A stretch of DNA of 52,006 bases from an uncultured Fibrobacter sp. (GCA_946183925.1 CAMHDS010000010.1:1-52006); one strand, 5' to 3'; shown: positions 40,515-49,480, numbered from the stretch's first letter. Program-made: numbers and translations. Notes: generated by a model from the sequence alone, not told the origin.

Positions 40515-41309
40515 TCAGGGCTTTTTCGCCTGTTTCCACATCTGCTGCAGGCCTTCCAGGCCCACCTCGGGCATTTCCTTCCCCTGTTCCTTGCACATGG
40601 CCTCCACCTTGCGGAAGCGTTTCTCGAACTTGCTGTTCGCCCGCTGCAGCGCGATGGAGGCATTGAACCCGCAGTGGCGCGCCACGTTCACCAAACTGAA
40701 CATGATATCGCCGAATTCGTCTTCCAAGCGGTCGATATTTGCATTTTTTTCTGAAATTCCTTGCATTTCGGCGCGAAATTCTGTAAATTCTTCCTGTGCC
40801 TTTTCAAATACAGGTTCCCGGGCGTCCCAGTCGAACCCCGCCCTTGCGGCTCGACGGATGATGTCCTGGGCCCGGGCGAGCGGCGGCATGCTTTTGCTTA
40901 CTTTGTCCATAACGGACCCGCCAGCTGTTTTCAGATTGTTCTTTTCGGAGGACTTGATTTTGTCCCACTGCCGCGAGACGCCGGCGGCGTTCTCCACATG
41001 GGCATCCCCGAACACGTGAGGGTGCCTGCGGACCATCTTTTCGCAGATTCCCTGCACCACGTCATCAACGGTAAAGTCTCCGGACTCCTTCATGACCTGG
41101 GCGTGGAACACCACCTGCAAAAGCACGTCCCCAAGCTCTTCGCACATGTGGGAGACGTCCCCTTCTTGGGCGGCATCGATAAACTCAAAACTCTCTTCTA
41201 CCAAGTAAGGGAGCAGGGAATGGGTGGTCTGTTCCTTGTCCCAGGGGCATCCGTTTGCAGAACGGAGGCGCTCCATAATTTTCACCAAGTCGTCAAAGGA
41301 ATATTTCAT
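40515..41309 (-). CDS. mazG: Nucleoside triphosphate pyrophosphohydrolase MazG
   Basis: This is a 264-residue two-domain MazG that hydrolyses NTPs or dNTPs to monophosphates, cleaning damaged nucleotides. Domain one has CPWDKEQTTHSLLPYLVEES (the family signature) and EELGDVLLQVVFHA; domain two has FDWDAREPVFEKAQEEFTEF and EDEFGDIMFSLVNVARH. All metal-binding EExxE/ExxD residues appear present. The ATG at 41309 is chosen because MKYSFDDLVKIMERLR is the usual N-terminus. The frame is also open further upstream through dprA in antisense; that part is not real. Start codons of mazG and dprA are only 3 bp apart. Confidence 0.94.
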   Translation of the reverse strand: MKYSFDDLVKIMERLRSANGCPWDKEQTTHSLLPYLVEESFEFIDAAQEGDVSHMCEELGDVLLQVVFHAQVMKESGDFTVDDVVQGICEKMVRRHPHVFGDAHVENAAGVSRQWDKIKSSEKNNLKTAGGSVMDKVSKSMPPLARAQDIIRRAARAGFDWDAREPVFEKAQEEFTEFRAEMQGISEKNANIDRLEDEFGDIMFSLVNVARHCGFNASIALQRANSKFEKRFRKVEAMCKEQGKEMPEVGLEGLQQMWKQAKKP

Positions 41310-41312
41310 ACC

Positions 41313-42194
41313 ATGAAAGATAGAAACACCATCGCCTGCATTACTGCGCATTTTCCCCTTTTGCTGGATTCTTCCATTTACCGTCCGAACAGACTGTTCA
41401 TCAAGGGGAACATCCCCGAAGGAATCGGGGTGGCCATGGTGGGCACCCGCAGGCCTTCCAACAGCGGGCGGGATCTCTGCCGCCACCTGGTCAGGTCTCT
41501 CCAGGGGACCCGTGCCGTGGTGGTATCGGGACTTGCCCAGGGCATAGACTTTTACTGTCACGAAGCGGCCCTGGATTTCGGGATTCCGACCATTGCAGTT
41601 CTTGCCCAGGGGCTGGAGGCCGCCATACAGGGGTCGCGAAAGTTCCTGGCCGACCGGATTCTGGAAGAGGGCGGGGCCCTGGTCAGCGAATACGAAGGAA
41701 ACACCTCCAGCTTCAAGGGAAACTTTGTCGCCCGGAACAAGATTATCAGCGGGCTTTCCAAGTGCACCATCATTGTCCAGAGCAAGGTCAAGGGCGGCGC
41801 CCTCCTGACCGGCGAATTCACTAAGAAAGAAGGCAAGGCGCTCTACGCCTGTCCCGGGGATTTTGACTGCGAGGTGGCAGGCGGCACCAACCAGCTGCTG
41901 GACCAAGGAGTTGCCTCCCCCATCTTTGTTCCCGAAAATCTGTACAAAGTAATAGGGCTCCCTCGCACCCAAGGGCCGCAGATTGCCGAGCTCGAACGGT
42001 CGGGCTGCAACCTGACCCAAGGCGCCAAGGAACTGTTCTTCAAGTTCAAGGGATTTCGAAAAACTTTTTCGGAGATTCAATCCGAGTTGACCCTAGCAAC
42101 TCCCCAACTTTTAGCTATATTAACAGAGCTGGAAATCGCGGGTCTTGCCGAAAGCAAGGACAATTTCCAGTTCTATTTCAACGGAGAGCCCTGA
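41313..42194 (+). CDS. dprA: DNA processing protein DprA
   Basis: This is a 293-residue protein of the DprA/Smf family, which loads RecA on incoming single-stranded DNA during transformation. The Rossmann core has VAMVGTRRPS, SGLAQGIDFYCHEAALD, GGALVSEYEG, RNKIISGLSKCTIIVQ and GALLTGEFTKKEGKALYACPG. A C-terminal winged helix follows (residues about 225-293). It lacks the N-terminal SAM-like domain of longer DprAs. The ATG at 41313 has an AAGGA 12 bases upstream, rather far. It overlaps ftsB by one base (TGATG). Confidence 0.92.
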   Translation: MKDRNTIACITAHFPLLLDSSIYRPNRLFIKGNIPEGIGVAMVGTRRPSNSGRDLCRHLVRSLQGTRAVVVSGLAQGIDFYCHEAALDFGIPTIAVLAQGLEAAIQGSRKFLADRILEEGGALVSEYEGNTSSFKGNFVARNKIISGLSKCTIIVQSKVKGGALLTGEFTKKEGKALYACPGDFDCEVAGGTNQLLDQGVASPIFVPENLYKVIGLPRTQGPQIAELERSGCNLTQGAKELFFKFKGFRKTFSEIQSELTLATPQLLAILTELEIAGLAESKDNFQFYFNGEP

Positions 42195-42475
42195 TGCACA
42201 AAAAGAAATACATCGCCATCATTGCCGTGCTGTTTCTGCTCTCCATCGTCGTTGCCGAACTGGCCTTTGGCAAGAACAGTTTTCCGAGACAAAACCAGGT
42301 CAAGCAAGAAATTGCCATGTACCAGGCCAAGGTGGATTCCCTCAACGCCCTCATCGAGCAGTACAAAAAAGAAATCGAGCTGCTAGAAAACGATTCCATC
42401 TACAAAGAAGGAGTCCTCCGCAGCCGCTACGGCATGAGCCGCAAGGGCGAAAAAGTCTTTCAGTTGGTGGAATAA
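42194..42475 (+). CDS. FtsB/DivIC-like septum formation initiator protein
   Basis: This is a 93-residue bitopic protein: short basic N-terminus, one membrane helix (about 6-23, YIAIIAVLFLLSIVVAEL), then a coiled coil (EIAMYQAKVDSLNALIEQYK and following) and a C-terminal YGMSRKGEKVFQLVE, which matches the FtsB pattern YxRxGEvif. FtsB joins FtsL and FtsQ in the divisome. It is translationally coupled to dprA by a TGATG overlap, an uncommon arrangement. Confidence 0.88.
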   Translation: MHKKKYIAIIAVLFLLSIVVAELAFGKNSFPRQNQVKQEIAMYQAKVDSLNALIEQYKKEIELLENDSIYKEGVLRSRYGMSRKGEKVFQLVE

Positions 42476-42481
42476 AATGAC

Positions 42482-42544
42482 TAATGTGAAGTGTGTAATG
42501 TGAGATTATTCATTGCTCACTACACATTGCACATTACACACTTG
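42482..42544. repeat. Hairpin-forming repeat between ftsB and RND genes
   Basis: TAATGTGAAGTGTGTAATGT and CATTGCACATTACACA form a long imperfect inverted repeat around ATTATTCATTG. It lies between two convergent gene ends, a position suited to a bidirectional terminator. Confidence 0.75.
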
Positions 42545-42558
42545 TTTTAACCGCTTAT

Positions 42559-45500
42559 CTAGGCCATCTTTGAGGCATCGCTGGTGGTGACTTCCACCTT
42601 GCCAGCAAAGAAGCTGTAAGCCGCAGGCACAATAAAAAGGGTCATGAAGGTGGCAAAGGTAAGTCCACCTGCGATGGCGATGCCCATAGCGATGCGGCTC
42701 GGGGTGCCGGTGAGTATCAGCGGCACCGCGCCCAATACGGTGGAAAGGCTCGTCATGAGGATTGGGCGGAAGCGGCGTTCCGCCGCTTGCCGAGCCGCCT
42801 CCAGCTTAGAACATCCCGTATTGGCCGCAATCTGGTTTGCAAATTCCACAATCAAGATACCGTTCTTGGTCACAAGGGCAATCAAAAGAATCAGGGCGAT
42901 TTCGCTAAAGATGTTCAGGGTCTGCCCCGTAATGAACAGGCAGGCAAGAGCCCCCGCCAAGGCTAGCGGCACCGTAAAGAAAATCACAAAGGGAGCGCGG
43001 AAACTTTCGAACTGCCCCGCCAGCACCAGAAACACCAGCGCCAAGGCCAGCAAGAACACGATGTAGAGTCCGCTGGAACTTTCCTCGAACTCCTTGGAAG
43101 ACCCGCTCAGAGCGGTACTCACGCTGGGGTATTCCTTAAGGACCTCTTTTGCAATCCGGCGCATTTCTTCGACGCCGTCGCCAATGGTCTTGCCGGGAAC
43201 AAGGCCCGCCTGAATCGTGGCGGCACTGAAACGGTTATACCGCGGAAGCGACGGCGACGCCGACTGTTCGCTGTAGGTGACAAAATTCTCGACGCTGACC
43301 AGCTCACCCTTGCCGTTCTTAACCGTCAGCAAGGAAAGCCTTTCGGGAGTGCTGCGGTACTGGTAGCCCACCGCCCCGATAATGTCGTACTGGCGTCCGT
43401 CCTTGTAGAATTCCCCATAAGACTGGTCACTAATGGCAAGCTGCACCGCCTGGGCGATATCGTTGACGCTGACCCCTTCTTCGTTGGCCTTGTCCCGCAA
43501 AATCTCGATATGGAGCTCCGGCTTGGTAAAGCGCAGGTTGGTGTTCACCACGCTGAATACGGGACTCCTGCCCGCCGCCTCTTCGAACTTGGGCACCAGA
43601 GTACGCAGGACTTCGATATTTGGCGCCTGCAACACGAACTGCACCGGAAGCCCGCCACGCTGGGTACTGATACTCTGTGGCTCAAACACCATCACCCGCA
43701 AATCCGGGTATTCACTGCCCAAAATCTGGATAGAACGGGCAATTTCGCTCTGGGGGCGACGAGCCTTCTTGTCGTTGTTCAAGAAGATGCGCATTCTGGA
43801 GTTACCCGCATTCCAGGCTCCCGCCTGGATTTCGGTATATTCGTTGCTGTCCATCAGGGCAATCACCTCTTCGGCAAAGGCATCGGCCATGCGCTTGGTA
43901 CGGTCCAGACTCACACCCTCGGGCATGTTCATATTCACCATGACCGCGTTGGAATCTTCCGTAGGCGCCATCTCGCTACTCATGTTGGTGTAGCAGAAAT
44001 AGGCTGCCACCAAAAGCCCAAGCACCACAGGGAACAGCAAGAATCGCAACTTTAAGAAAACGCCCAGAAGTTTCGAGTAAATGCCGTTCAGCCCGTCAAA
44101 GAAGGGCTCCGTCACCCGGAAAAACCATCCCTGTTTTTGCTGCCGCAAGAACTTGGAGCAGAGCATAGGCGAAAGCGTCAGGGCGCAGAAGGTAGAGAGG
44201 AAAACCGTACCGATCATCACCGCCACGAACTCCCGGAACAAAAGCCCCGTGGTGCCGCCCAAGGCAAGCACCGGCACGAACACCGCCATGAGCACCACAG
44301 AAGTGGCGATTACCGCAAAGAAAATTTCGTTGGTACCTGCCACGGCCGCCTGCTTGGAATTCATGCCCTGCTCAATCTTGTGGTAGATGTTTTCCACAAT
44401 CACTATAGCGTCGTCCACCACAAGGCCAATGGCAAGGACCATGGCAAGAAGGGTCAGCACGTTGATAGAAAATCCGCACAGGTAAAGTACAAAGAAACTT
44501 CCCACCACGGAAACGGGAACCACCACCATGGGGATAAGAGTGGTGCGGGCTTCCCGCAAGAAGGCGAAGATAATGGCAATCACCAGCAAGAAGGCGATAA
44601 AGATGGTCTCCACCACTTCCTTGATAGAGGCGCGGATATTGATGGAAGTGTCCCGACCGTAAAGCACCTGCACGCCTTCGGGAATCTCCCTGCGGATATC
44701 CTCTACCCGCTTGTAGAACTCGTTGGCGATTTCCACATGGTTAGAGCCTGGCTGCGCCATCAGAGCGAGGGTAATGGAGTTCTTGCCGTTACGGCGGAAT
44801 CCCGTGCGGGTATCCTTGGGTTCGTAATGAACATCCGCCACATCCGAAATGCGAATCACGGTTCCGTCGGCAGCGGTCTTTATCGCAATGTTTTCAAAAG
44901 CCTTTGGGTCCAGGATTCGTCCCAAAGTGCGGATAGAAAGGGTGGTCTCGCTACCTTCGATAGTTCCCGAAGGCAATTCCAGGTTGCCCTTCTTGAGGGC
45001 CGCCGACATCTCCGCTCCGGAAACGCCCAGGGCCTGCAAGCGCACGGGATCGATCCACAGGCGCACCGTCGGCCGCTTTTCGCCCCATATAGCCACTTCC
45101 GACACTCCGGAAATGGTCTGCAGACGTTCCTTCACCTGGTTGTTCGCGATTTCCGAAACCTCCATGGGGTCCAGCTCGTCGCTCACCAGGCTCAACATCA
45201 AAATCGGGTCGTTATCGCTGTCGGACTTATAGACCGTCGGTTCGTCCACATCGTCAGGCAAGCGACGGCGCACGCGGCTCACGCGGTCGCGAACTTCGTT
45301 GGCGGCCGCCTCCAGATCCATGCCGGTCTCGAACTCGATGTTGATGGAGGAAAAGCCGTCGCGGCTGGTAGAGGTAAGGGCCTTGATGCCCGAGGCGCTG
45401 TTGATGGAGGCTTCCAGAATTTCAGTGACTTCGGCTTCTACCACGGCGGCGTTTGCACCAGGGTAAGATGTTCTCACCTGGATTAGCGGGTAGTCTACGT

Positions 45501-45618
45501 TAGGGTATTCCCGAACACCCAGGTTGGATGCGCCGAAAAAGCCCAACAGCAAAATCACCAGGGCAACAACGCTCATCAGTACAGGGCGGCGGACCGAGAG
45601 CTGGCTGATGCTCATCAA
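42559..45618 (-). CDS. RND efflux transporter (HAE1/AcrB family)
   Basis: This is a 1019-residue inner-membrane proton-drug antiporter. Twelve membrane helices are arranged as one, large periplasmic domain, five, large domain, six. The proton relay is intact: the Asp pair in helix 4 (GLVVDDAIVIVENI) and the lysine in helix 10 (LLIALVTKNGILIVEFANQ). It begins with SQLSVRRPVLMSVVAL and SNLGVREYPNVDYPLIQV, as in many broad-specificity pumps. It overlaps the adaptor gene by 4 bp (ATGA), so the two form an operon. No outer-membrane TolC-type partner is present next to it. The substrate is unknown. Confidence 0.95.
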   Translation of the reverse strand: MMSISQLSVRRPVLMSVVALVILLLGFFGASNLGVREYPNVDYPLIQVRTSYPGANAAVVEAEVTEILEASINSASGIKALTSTSRDGFSSINIEFETGMDLEAAANEVRDRVSRVRRRLPDDVDEPTVYKSDSDNDPILMLSLVSDELDPMEVSEIANNQVKERLQTISGVSEVAIWGEKRPTVRLWIDPVRLQALGVSGAEMSAALKKGNLELPSGTIEGSETTLSIRTLGRILDPKAFENIAIKTAADGTVIRISDVADVHYEPKDTRTGFRRNGKNSITLALMAQPGSNHVEIANEFYKRVEDIRREIPEGVQVLYGRDTSINIRASIKEVVETIFIAFLLVIAIIFAFLREARTTLIPMVVVPVSVVGSFFVLYLCGFSINVLTLLAMVLAIGLVVDDAIVIVENIYHKIEQGMNSKQAAVAGTNEIFFAVIATSVVLMAVFVPVLALGGTTGLLFREFVAVMIGTVFLSTFCALTLSPMLCSKFLRQQKQGWFFRVTEPFFDGLNGIYSKLLGVFLKLRFLLFPVVLGLLVAAYFCYTNMSSEMAPTEDSNAVMVNMNMPEGVSLDRTKRMADAFAEEVIALMDSNEYTEIQAGAWNAGNSRMRIFLNNDKKARRPQSEIARSIQILGSEYPDLRVMVFEPQSISTQRGGLPVQFVLQAPNIEVLRTLVPKFEEAAGRSPVFSVVNTNLRFTKPELHIEILRDKANEEGVSVNDIAQAVQLAISDQSYGEFYKDGRQYDIIGAVGYQYRSTPERLSLLTVKNGKGELVSVENFVTYSEQSASPSLPRYNRFSAATIQAGLVPGKTIGDGVEEMRRIAKEVLKEYPSVSTALSGSSKEFEESSSGLYIVFLLALALVFLVLAGQFESFRAPFVIFFTVPLALAGALACLFITGQTLNIFSEIALILLIALVTKNGILIVEFANQIAANTGCSKLEAARQAAERRFRPILMTSLSTVLGAVPLILTGTPSRIAMGIAIAGGLTFATFMTLFIVPAAYSFFAGKVEVTTSDASKMA

Positions 45619-46685
45619 TCCACCTCGTAATTCATGGCGTGTCTGATTTCCTTGATATTGACATCCACCCCTTCCCTGAGGCTGATGATTCCCGAAACGA
45701 TAACCGTATCGCCCTTGGAAAGGCCCGAAGTGATTTCTACGGAGAAGGGAGTGCGAAGTCCCGTCTTCACATGCTTGATATGGGCCTTGCCATTCTGGAC
45801 TACAAACACATAGGCACCTTCCCTATCCAAGATCAACGCCTCGGCCGGAATGGTGGTGCTCTTGGTTTTGCCGGCCTTCATCTGGATAGTGGCGCTCACG
45901 TAACCGCCTGCAATAAGCTTTCCGCTGGAATTATCGACGGTAACCACCACCTGTCTGGTACGGCTGCTTTCTGAAATGGTGGCGTCCAGGGCAGAGACCT
46001 TGCCCTTCTTTTCCACATTCCGTTCCTGGTCCTTCAGGGTGACCCTGTCCCCTACCTTCACGCTGGAGGCATAGCGCTGGGGCACGGCAAAGCGGGCTTT
46101 CAATTTTTTCACGTCGCTGAGTTCGGCAACAGGGGCACCTGCGTTCAGCCACTGGCCTACCGAAACGTTCACCAGGCCAAGCTTTCCTGCAAAGGGAGCA
46201 CGTACTTCGGTCTTCTCGATTTGGGCCCTGATGTATTCCACGCTGGCTTCCGCCGACTGCAGATTTGCCACAGCCGCTTCCAAATCTTCTTGAGTCGCAC
46301 CCCCCTGCTGATACAAGGTGCGGGTGCGCTGTTCCCGCTGGGCAGCAAGGGAATAGTTGGACTCCGCCTGCTTCAGCTGGGCCCTGAGTTCGGAATCGTC
46401 CAGCTTGGCAAGGAGAAGCCCCGCAGGCACGCTGGCACCGTCCTTGGCGTGGAGTTCCACCAGACGGCCAGAAACGGCGGCACTCAAGGAGACGCTGTTG
46501 TTCGCCTCCAGAGTCGCCATGGTCTGGAATTCCTGCTTCTGGTTCGAGAACTCTGCGATGTAACCCTCTACGTTCAGGCTGCGACCGCCCTTCACAGGCT
46601 TTCCGCCGGCGCCCTGGGGAGCGTCCTTTCCGGAGCAAGCCAGAAGGAACGCAACAGTCAAAAGTAGCAGGAACAGGTTTCTCAT
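45615..46685 (-). CDS. RND periplasmic adaptor lipoprotein (membrane fusion protein)
   Basis: This is a 356-residue HlyD/AcrA-type adaptor linking the RND pump to an outer-membrane channel. It is a lipoprotein with lipobox AFLLAC (Cys17). The lipoyl half-motif (SGRLVELHAKDGASVPAGLLLAKLD), the alpha-helical hairpin (LKQAESNYSLAAQREQRTRT onwards) and the second lipoyl half (APFAGKLGLVNVSVGQWL) are clear, followed by beta-barrel and membrane-proximal domains. It is the first gene of the pump operon. Confidence 0.94.
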   Translation of the reverse strand: MRNLFLLLLTVAFLLACSGKDAPQGAGGKPVKGGRSLNVEGYIAEFSNQKQEFQTMATLEANNSVSLSAAVSGRLVELHAKDGASVPAGLLLAKLDDSELRAQLKQAESNYSLAAQREQRTRTLYQQGGATQEDLEAAVANLQSAEASVEYIRAQIEKTEVRAPFAGKLGLVNVSVGQWLNAGAPVAELSDVKKLKARFAVPQRYASSVKVGDRVTLKDQERNVEKKGKVSALDATISESSRTRQVVVTVDNSSGKLIAGGYVSATIQMKAGKTKSTTIPAEALILDREGAYVFVVQNGKAHIKHVKTGLRTPFSVEITSGLSKGDTVIVSGIISLREGVDVNIKEIRHAMNYEVD

Positions 46686-46756
46686 AAAATTTTTCAGATT
46701 CTCAAAAATTCACTTATTTAGATGATTATAAAGTACATATGGTTACAACAAAATCT

Positions 46757-46788
46757 AATTCCGAGTTCTGAATTCCGAATTCTGAATT
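46757..46788. repeat. Short-word repeat (AATTCCGAATTCTG type)
   Basis: TTCTGAATTCCGAATTCTGA words, self-complementary around GAATTC, lie 4 bp past the stop of the DUF5683-type gene. The same word family occurs at 34123 and 51688. Confidence 0.6.
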
Positions 46789-46791
46789 TCC

Positions 46792-47502
46792 TCAAAATTT
46801 CACATTTACCAAAAGACCGCCGCCATCCTCGCCAAACTCCGGCACGAATTGCATCCGTTCCCCAAAGGACTTGGAAGAAGTCTTCCTGTATATCCTCATG
46901 GCGTCCAACATGGAGACCACGCGGTTCAGCACCAGCGCCCCCACCGAAACCTGGAAAACGATGCGGCTGATGCGGTAGTTCCGCAGGCGGTTCTTGTATT
47001 CGTCGATGTGTTCCGAAGTCTCCGGATTGTCGGAACTTCCCCAGTCCCACTGGATATCGTCAGAAAATTCCTCGTTTGTTGCCTTACCGGCCCGAATCAT
47101 GGCCTGATTGTAATCTTCATCATTATCGGGAGAGGAATTCTGACCAGCCACGCCGCTACGGCTGCGGTAGTCCCCTACTGTATTCAAAAGCGAAACCTTC
47201 CTGCTGGAGGTGTTGAGGCCTGCGTGGCGTACCGCATAATCGTGGGCCGAAGAAATGTAACGTTCCCCAACGTAGTAAGACCCTACCGCCGCCATCCAGA
47301 GGGCAATATCGGTCCACATGAAGGGGCGTACCATTTCCCGTTCGCCTAGGTACAGTTCACCCATGCCAGGCAGCAAGGCGGAGGCTCCCAACGCCACGAC
47401 AAGGCTCTTCTCGCTGTTCTTGCTGACGCTTTCGTCAACGGAAATTACCACCTGGGAAAAAGCACAGGACGCACAAAACAGGATGGCGAGAAAAATGCGC
47501 AT
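46792..47502 (-). CDS. DUF5683-like envelope protein (short paralogue)
   Basis: This is a 236-residue protein with a signal peptide (about residues 1-16). The LLPGMGELYLGE motif followed by helical membrane segments matches the DUF5683 pattern (PGxGQxY) known from Bacteroidota envelope proteins. A Ser/Asn/Glu-rich loop follows, then a second hydrophobic region (IVFQVSVGALVLNRVVSMLDA). The function is unknown. Its ATG overlaps the stop of the larger related gene (TAATG), and the two share the fold and the NHLVSAVDA/NRVVSMLDA motif, so they look like paralogues acting together. Confidence 0.65.
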   Translation of the reverse strand: MRIFLAILFCASCAFSQVVISVDESVSKNSEKSLVVALGASALLPGMGELYLGEREMVRPFMWTDIALWMAAVGSYYVGERYISSAHDYAVRHAGLNTSSRKVSLLNTVGDYRSRSGVAGQNSSPDNDEDYNQAMIRAGKATNEEFSDDIQWDWGSSDNPETSEHIDEYKNRLRNYRISRIVFQVSVGALVLNRVVSMLDAMRIYRKTSSKSFGERMQFVPEFGEDGGGLLVNVKF

Positions 47503-48905
47503 TAGAATCCCCAGCTGGCCTGGACACCTACATCAAAACCTTCCAAAAAGCTCATATAGCTTTCGAAGTGGAGCTTGTCGTACCAAGAAACGTCTTCAGA
47601 ATAGAGTTCCTTGTTGTGGGCGTTGGCAGCAAACACGGCATCTACGGCAGAAACTAAGTGGTTCAGGATAATTCCACCGAAAAACCAAATCTGCAGGTCG
47701 GCATAGTCGTTGGCTTTGTTTCGCATATCGCGGTACTTGGAAAGGTTCTTTGACTTGCCAAGAGGAACAATTTCATCAACAGCGGATTCTTCCAGAAGCA
47801 GATTCTGACCCAAGGCGACAGAATCCACATCGTCCCAACCGAGCACGTAGGACTTTTCGCTCACCAGTTGGTAAACACTGGACATGTCATGGAAATTCTT
47901 CTGACTTGCAATTTCTTGACCCAAAGACTGCGGGTTCGTCACAGAAAAACGATCCGTATGAGCCTTGTCATTAGTAAAGAGTTTGCCCTTGGTGTAGCAG
48001 CCCGATGCATTGGCGTTTCCGTAAATAGCTTTGCAGAAATCCTCGCGACTGCTCATGTAGCGGGTTTCGAACCGGGATTCTTCTGTTTCGTCGGAAAGCT
48101 GGTTCAGGTAAATATCCCGCATTTGCGCTTCATAGCGACCAATGGAGAAATGGTTCTTGGCAAACTTCTTGTACTTGTTTACCTGCTTGTCGTACTTGTA
48201 AATAGTGAAGTAATACCATCCACCCCAGAGGGCCGCCTCAAGAGCCAAGTAGGCCGCGCCGCGAGCGTAGTTGAAGGTAGAGCCTCCAACATAAAGCTGA
48301 CCCGAACCGGGAACCACCAACGACATGAATAGGGCCTTACGAGGACTCCGGTACTTGCCCTTCATTTCATCGATACTGTGAACCTTAGAGACTTTCACCG
48401 GACCAAGCAGGTCGCGGCGGCTGATGCTGCTAGAAGACGGGATAACCGCAACTTCAACGGAACTAGAAGAAACTTGCGAACTAGAAGACTCTTCAGAGCT
48501 AGATGACATCTCAGAACTAGAAGACAAACTATCCTGGAGGACATCGCTGGACGAAGAGAGAATCAAGGAATCAGAAACAACACTGCTAGAAGACTGTTGC
48601 AGAGTATCCGCAACAGCAATACTCGAGCTAGAAAGAACAACGGAGCTGGACGACACCATGGAGCTGGACGACGGCTCCGAGCTAGACATAACCTCTGAGC
48701 TAGATAGAACTTCGGTGCTAAAAGAAACAGCAACACTGGAACTCGACAAAACTTCCGAGCTGGAACTTTGGGCCGTTACTGCCGCCTCGCTGGACTGGGC
48801 GGCCTCGGTCTCCGCCTCGAATTCCGCAAACAGGTCGCGTGGCTGGGCAAACGACGACACCGCCAAAAGATTCGCCACACAGACGATAAAAGAAAACTTG
48901 CACAT
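47502..48905 (-). CDS. DUF5683-like envelope protein with poly-serine region
   Basis: This is a 467-residue protein with a signal peptide (about residues 1-20). Residues about 38-165 consist of some fifteen SSS or SSSS blocks separated by short Val/Glu/Leu words (SSSSEVLSSSSVAV and similar), the linker style of Fibrobacter exported proteins. The DUF5683-type domain follows: SPRKALFMSLVVPGSGQLYV, then helices WGGWYYF and WFFGGIILNHLVSAVDAVF. The Ser-rich part is encoded by mixed serine codons, not a pure microsatellite. It is the first gene of a two-gene operon with the shorter paralogue. Confidence 0.7.
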   Translation of the reverse strand: MCKFSFIVCVANLLAVSSFAQPRDLFAEFEAETEAAQSSEAAVTAQSSSSEVLSSSSVAVSFSTEVLSSSEVMSSSEPSSSSMVSSSSVVLSSSSIAVADTLQQSSSSVVSDSLILSSSSDVLQDSLSSSSEMSSSSEESSSSQVSSSSVEVAVIPSSSSISRRDLLGPVKVSKVHSIDEMKGKYRSPRKALFMSLVVPGSGQLYVGGSTFNYARGAAYLALEAALWGGWYYFTIYKYDKQVNKYKKFAKNHFSIGRYEAQMRDIYLNQLSDETEESRFETRYMSSREDFCKAIYGNANASGCYTKGKLFTNDKAHTDRFSVTNPQSLGQEIASQKNFHDMSSVYQLVSEKSYVLGWDDVDSVALGQNLLLEESAVDEIVPLGKSKNLSKYRDMRNKANDYADLQIWFFGGIILNHLVSAVDAVFAANAHNKELYSEDVSWYDKLHFESYMSFLEGFDVGVQASWGF

Positions 48906-48940
48906 ACGGGGGATAAAATAGAAAATTCAGATTTGTTTAA

Positions 48941-48966
48941 TTAGTGATTAGTGATTAGTGGTTAGT
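48941..48966. repeat. Short tandem repeat TTAGTGA
   Basis: TTAGTGATTAGTGATTAGTG is a tandem 7-bp repeat, 36 bp upstream of the poly-serine gene start and beside the rplI terminator. It is the same word class as 1170-1198. Confidence 0.6.
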
Positions 48967-48975
48967 ACCAACAAA

Positions 48976-49006
48976 GAAAAACCGCCCCCGAAGGAGCGGC
49001 TTTTTT
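48976..49006 (-). terminator. Rho-independent terminator of the rpsF-rpsR-rplI operon
   Basis: On the minus strand GCCGCTCC, TTCG and GGGGCGGT form a GC-rich 8-bp stem with a stable tetraloop, preceded by an A run and followed by TTTTTC. It lies 25 bp past the rplI stop. Confidence 0.9.
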
Positions 49007-49030
49007 AAGATTTTCAGCAGTCAGAGAGAA

Positions 49031-49480
49031 TTATGCCTTCTCGGCGACTACCCAAACCTTGACCTGAGCTTCAACATCGCTGAACACCTTGATAGCGACG
49101 GTGTAAACACCGAGCTGCTTGATGGGTTCGTCGAGCTGAACCTGGGCGCGGCTAATCTTGACGCCAGCCTTGGTGATAGCTTCGGCAATGTCGCCTGCAG
49201 TGACAGAACCGTAGAGGCGTTCGCCTTCCACAACCTTACGTTCCAAGTTGACGGAAATCTGGGCGAGCTTGGCGGCAACGTCACCGGCAGCAGCGAGTTC
49301 CTTCTGGAACTGGGCTTCGAGGGCGGCACGGTTGGTTTCAATCTGGAGCTTCGCTTCCTTGGTGGCACGCACGGCGAGCTTGCGAGGGAAAAGGTAGTTA
49401 CGGGCGTAACCATCTTTCACCTTCACGACGTCGAGCATCTTGCCCAGGTGAGGAACATTGGCCTTAAGAATAATTTCCAT
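49031..49480 (-). CDS. rplI: Ribosomal protein L9
   Basis: This is a 149-residue L9 of the large subunit. The N-terminal 23S rRNA-binding domain has MEIILKANVPHLGKMLDVV and the GYARNYLFPRKLAVRAT signature. A long connecting helix and the C-terminal domain (LYGSVTAGDIAEAI) follow. It has a perfect AGGAGG ribosome-binding site 9 bases before the ATG. Last gene of the rpsF-rpsR-rplI operon, ending at the GC-rich terminator. Confidence 0.97.
   Translation of the reverse strand: MEIILKANVPHLGKMLDVVKVKDGYARNYLFPRKLAVRATKEAKLQIETNRAALEAQFQKELAAAGDVAAKLAQISVNLERKVVEGERLYGSVTAGDIAEAITKAGVKISRAQVQLDEPIKQLGVYTVAIKVFSDVEAQVKVWVVAEKA

Noticed and set aside
41310..42080. Upstream part of the MazG reading frame, which would make a 521-residue protein
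   Set aside because: It is antisense to dprA; MazG family proteins start at the ATG at 41309.
2127..42544. CRISPR array
   Set aside because: The repeats are in short gaps, vary in sequence and unit length, are self-complementary, lack uniform spacers and have no cas genes nearby.
44137..45486. Plus-strand open frame of 449 codons
   Set aside because: Antisense to the RND transporter, with His-rich low-complexity translation.
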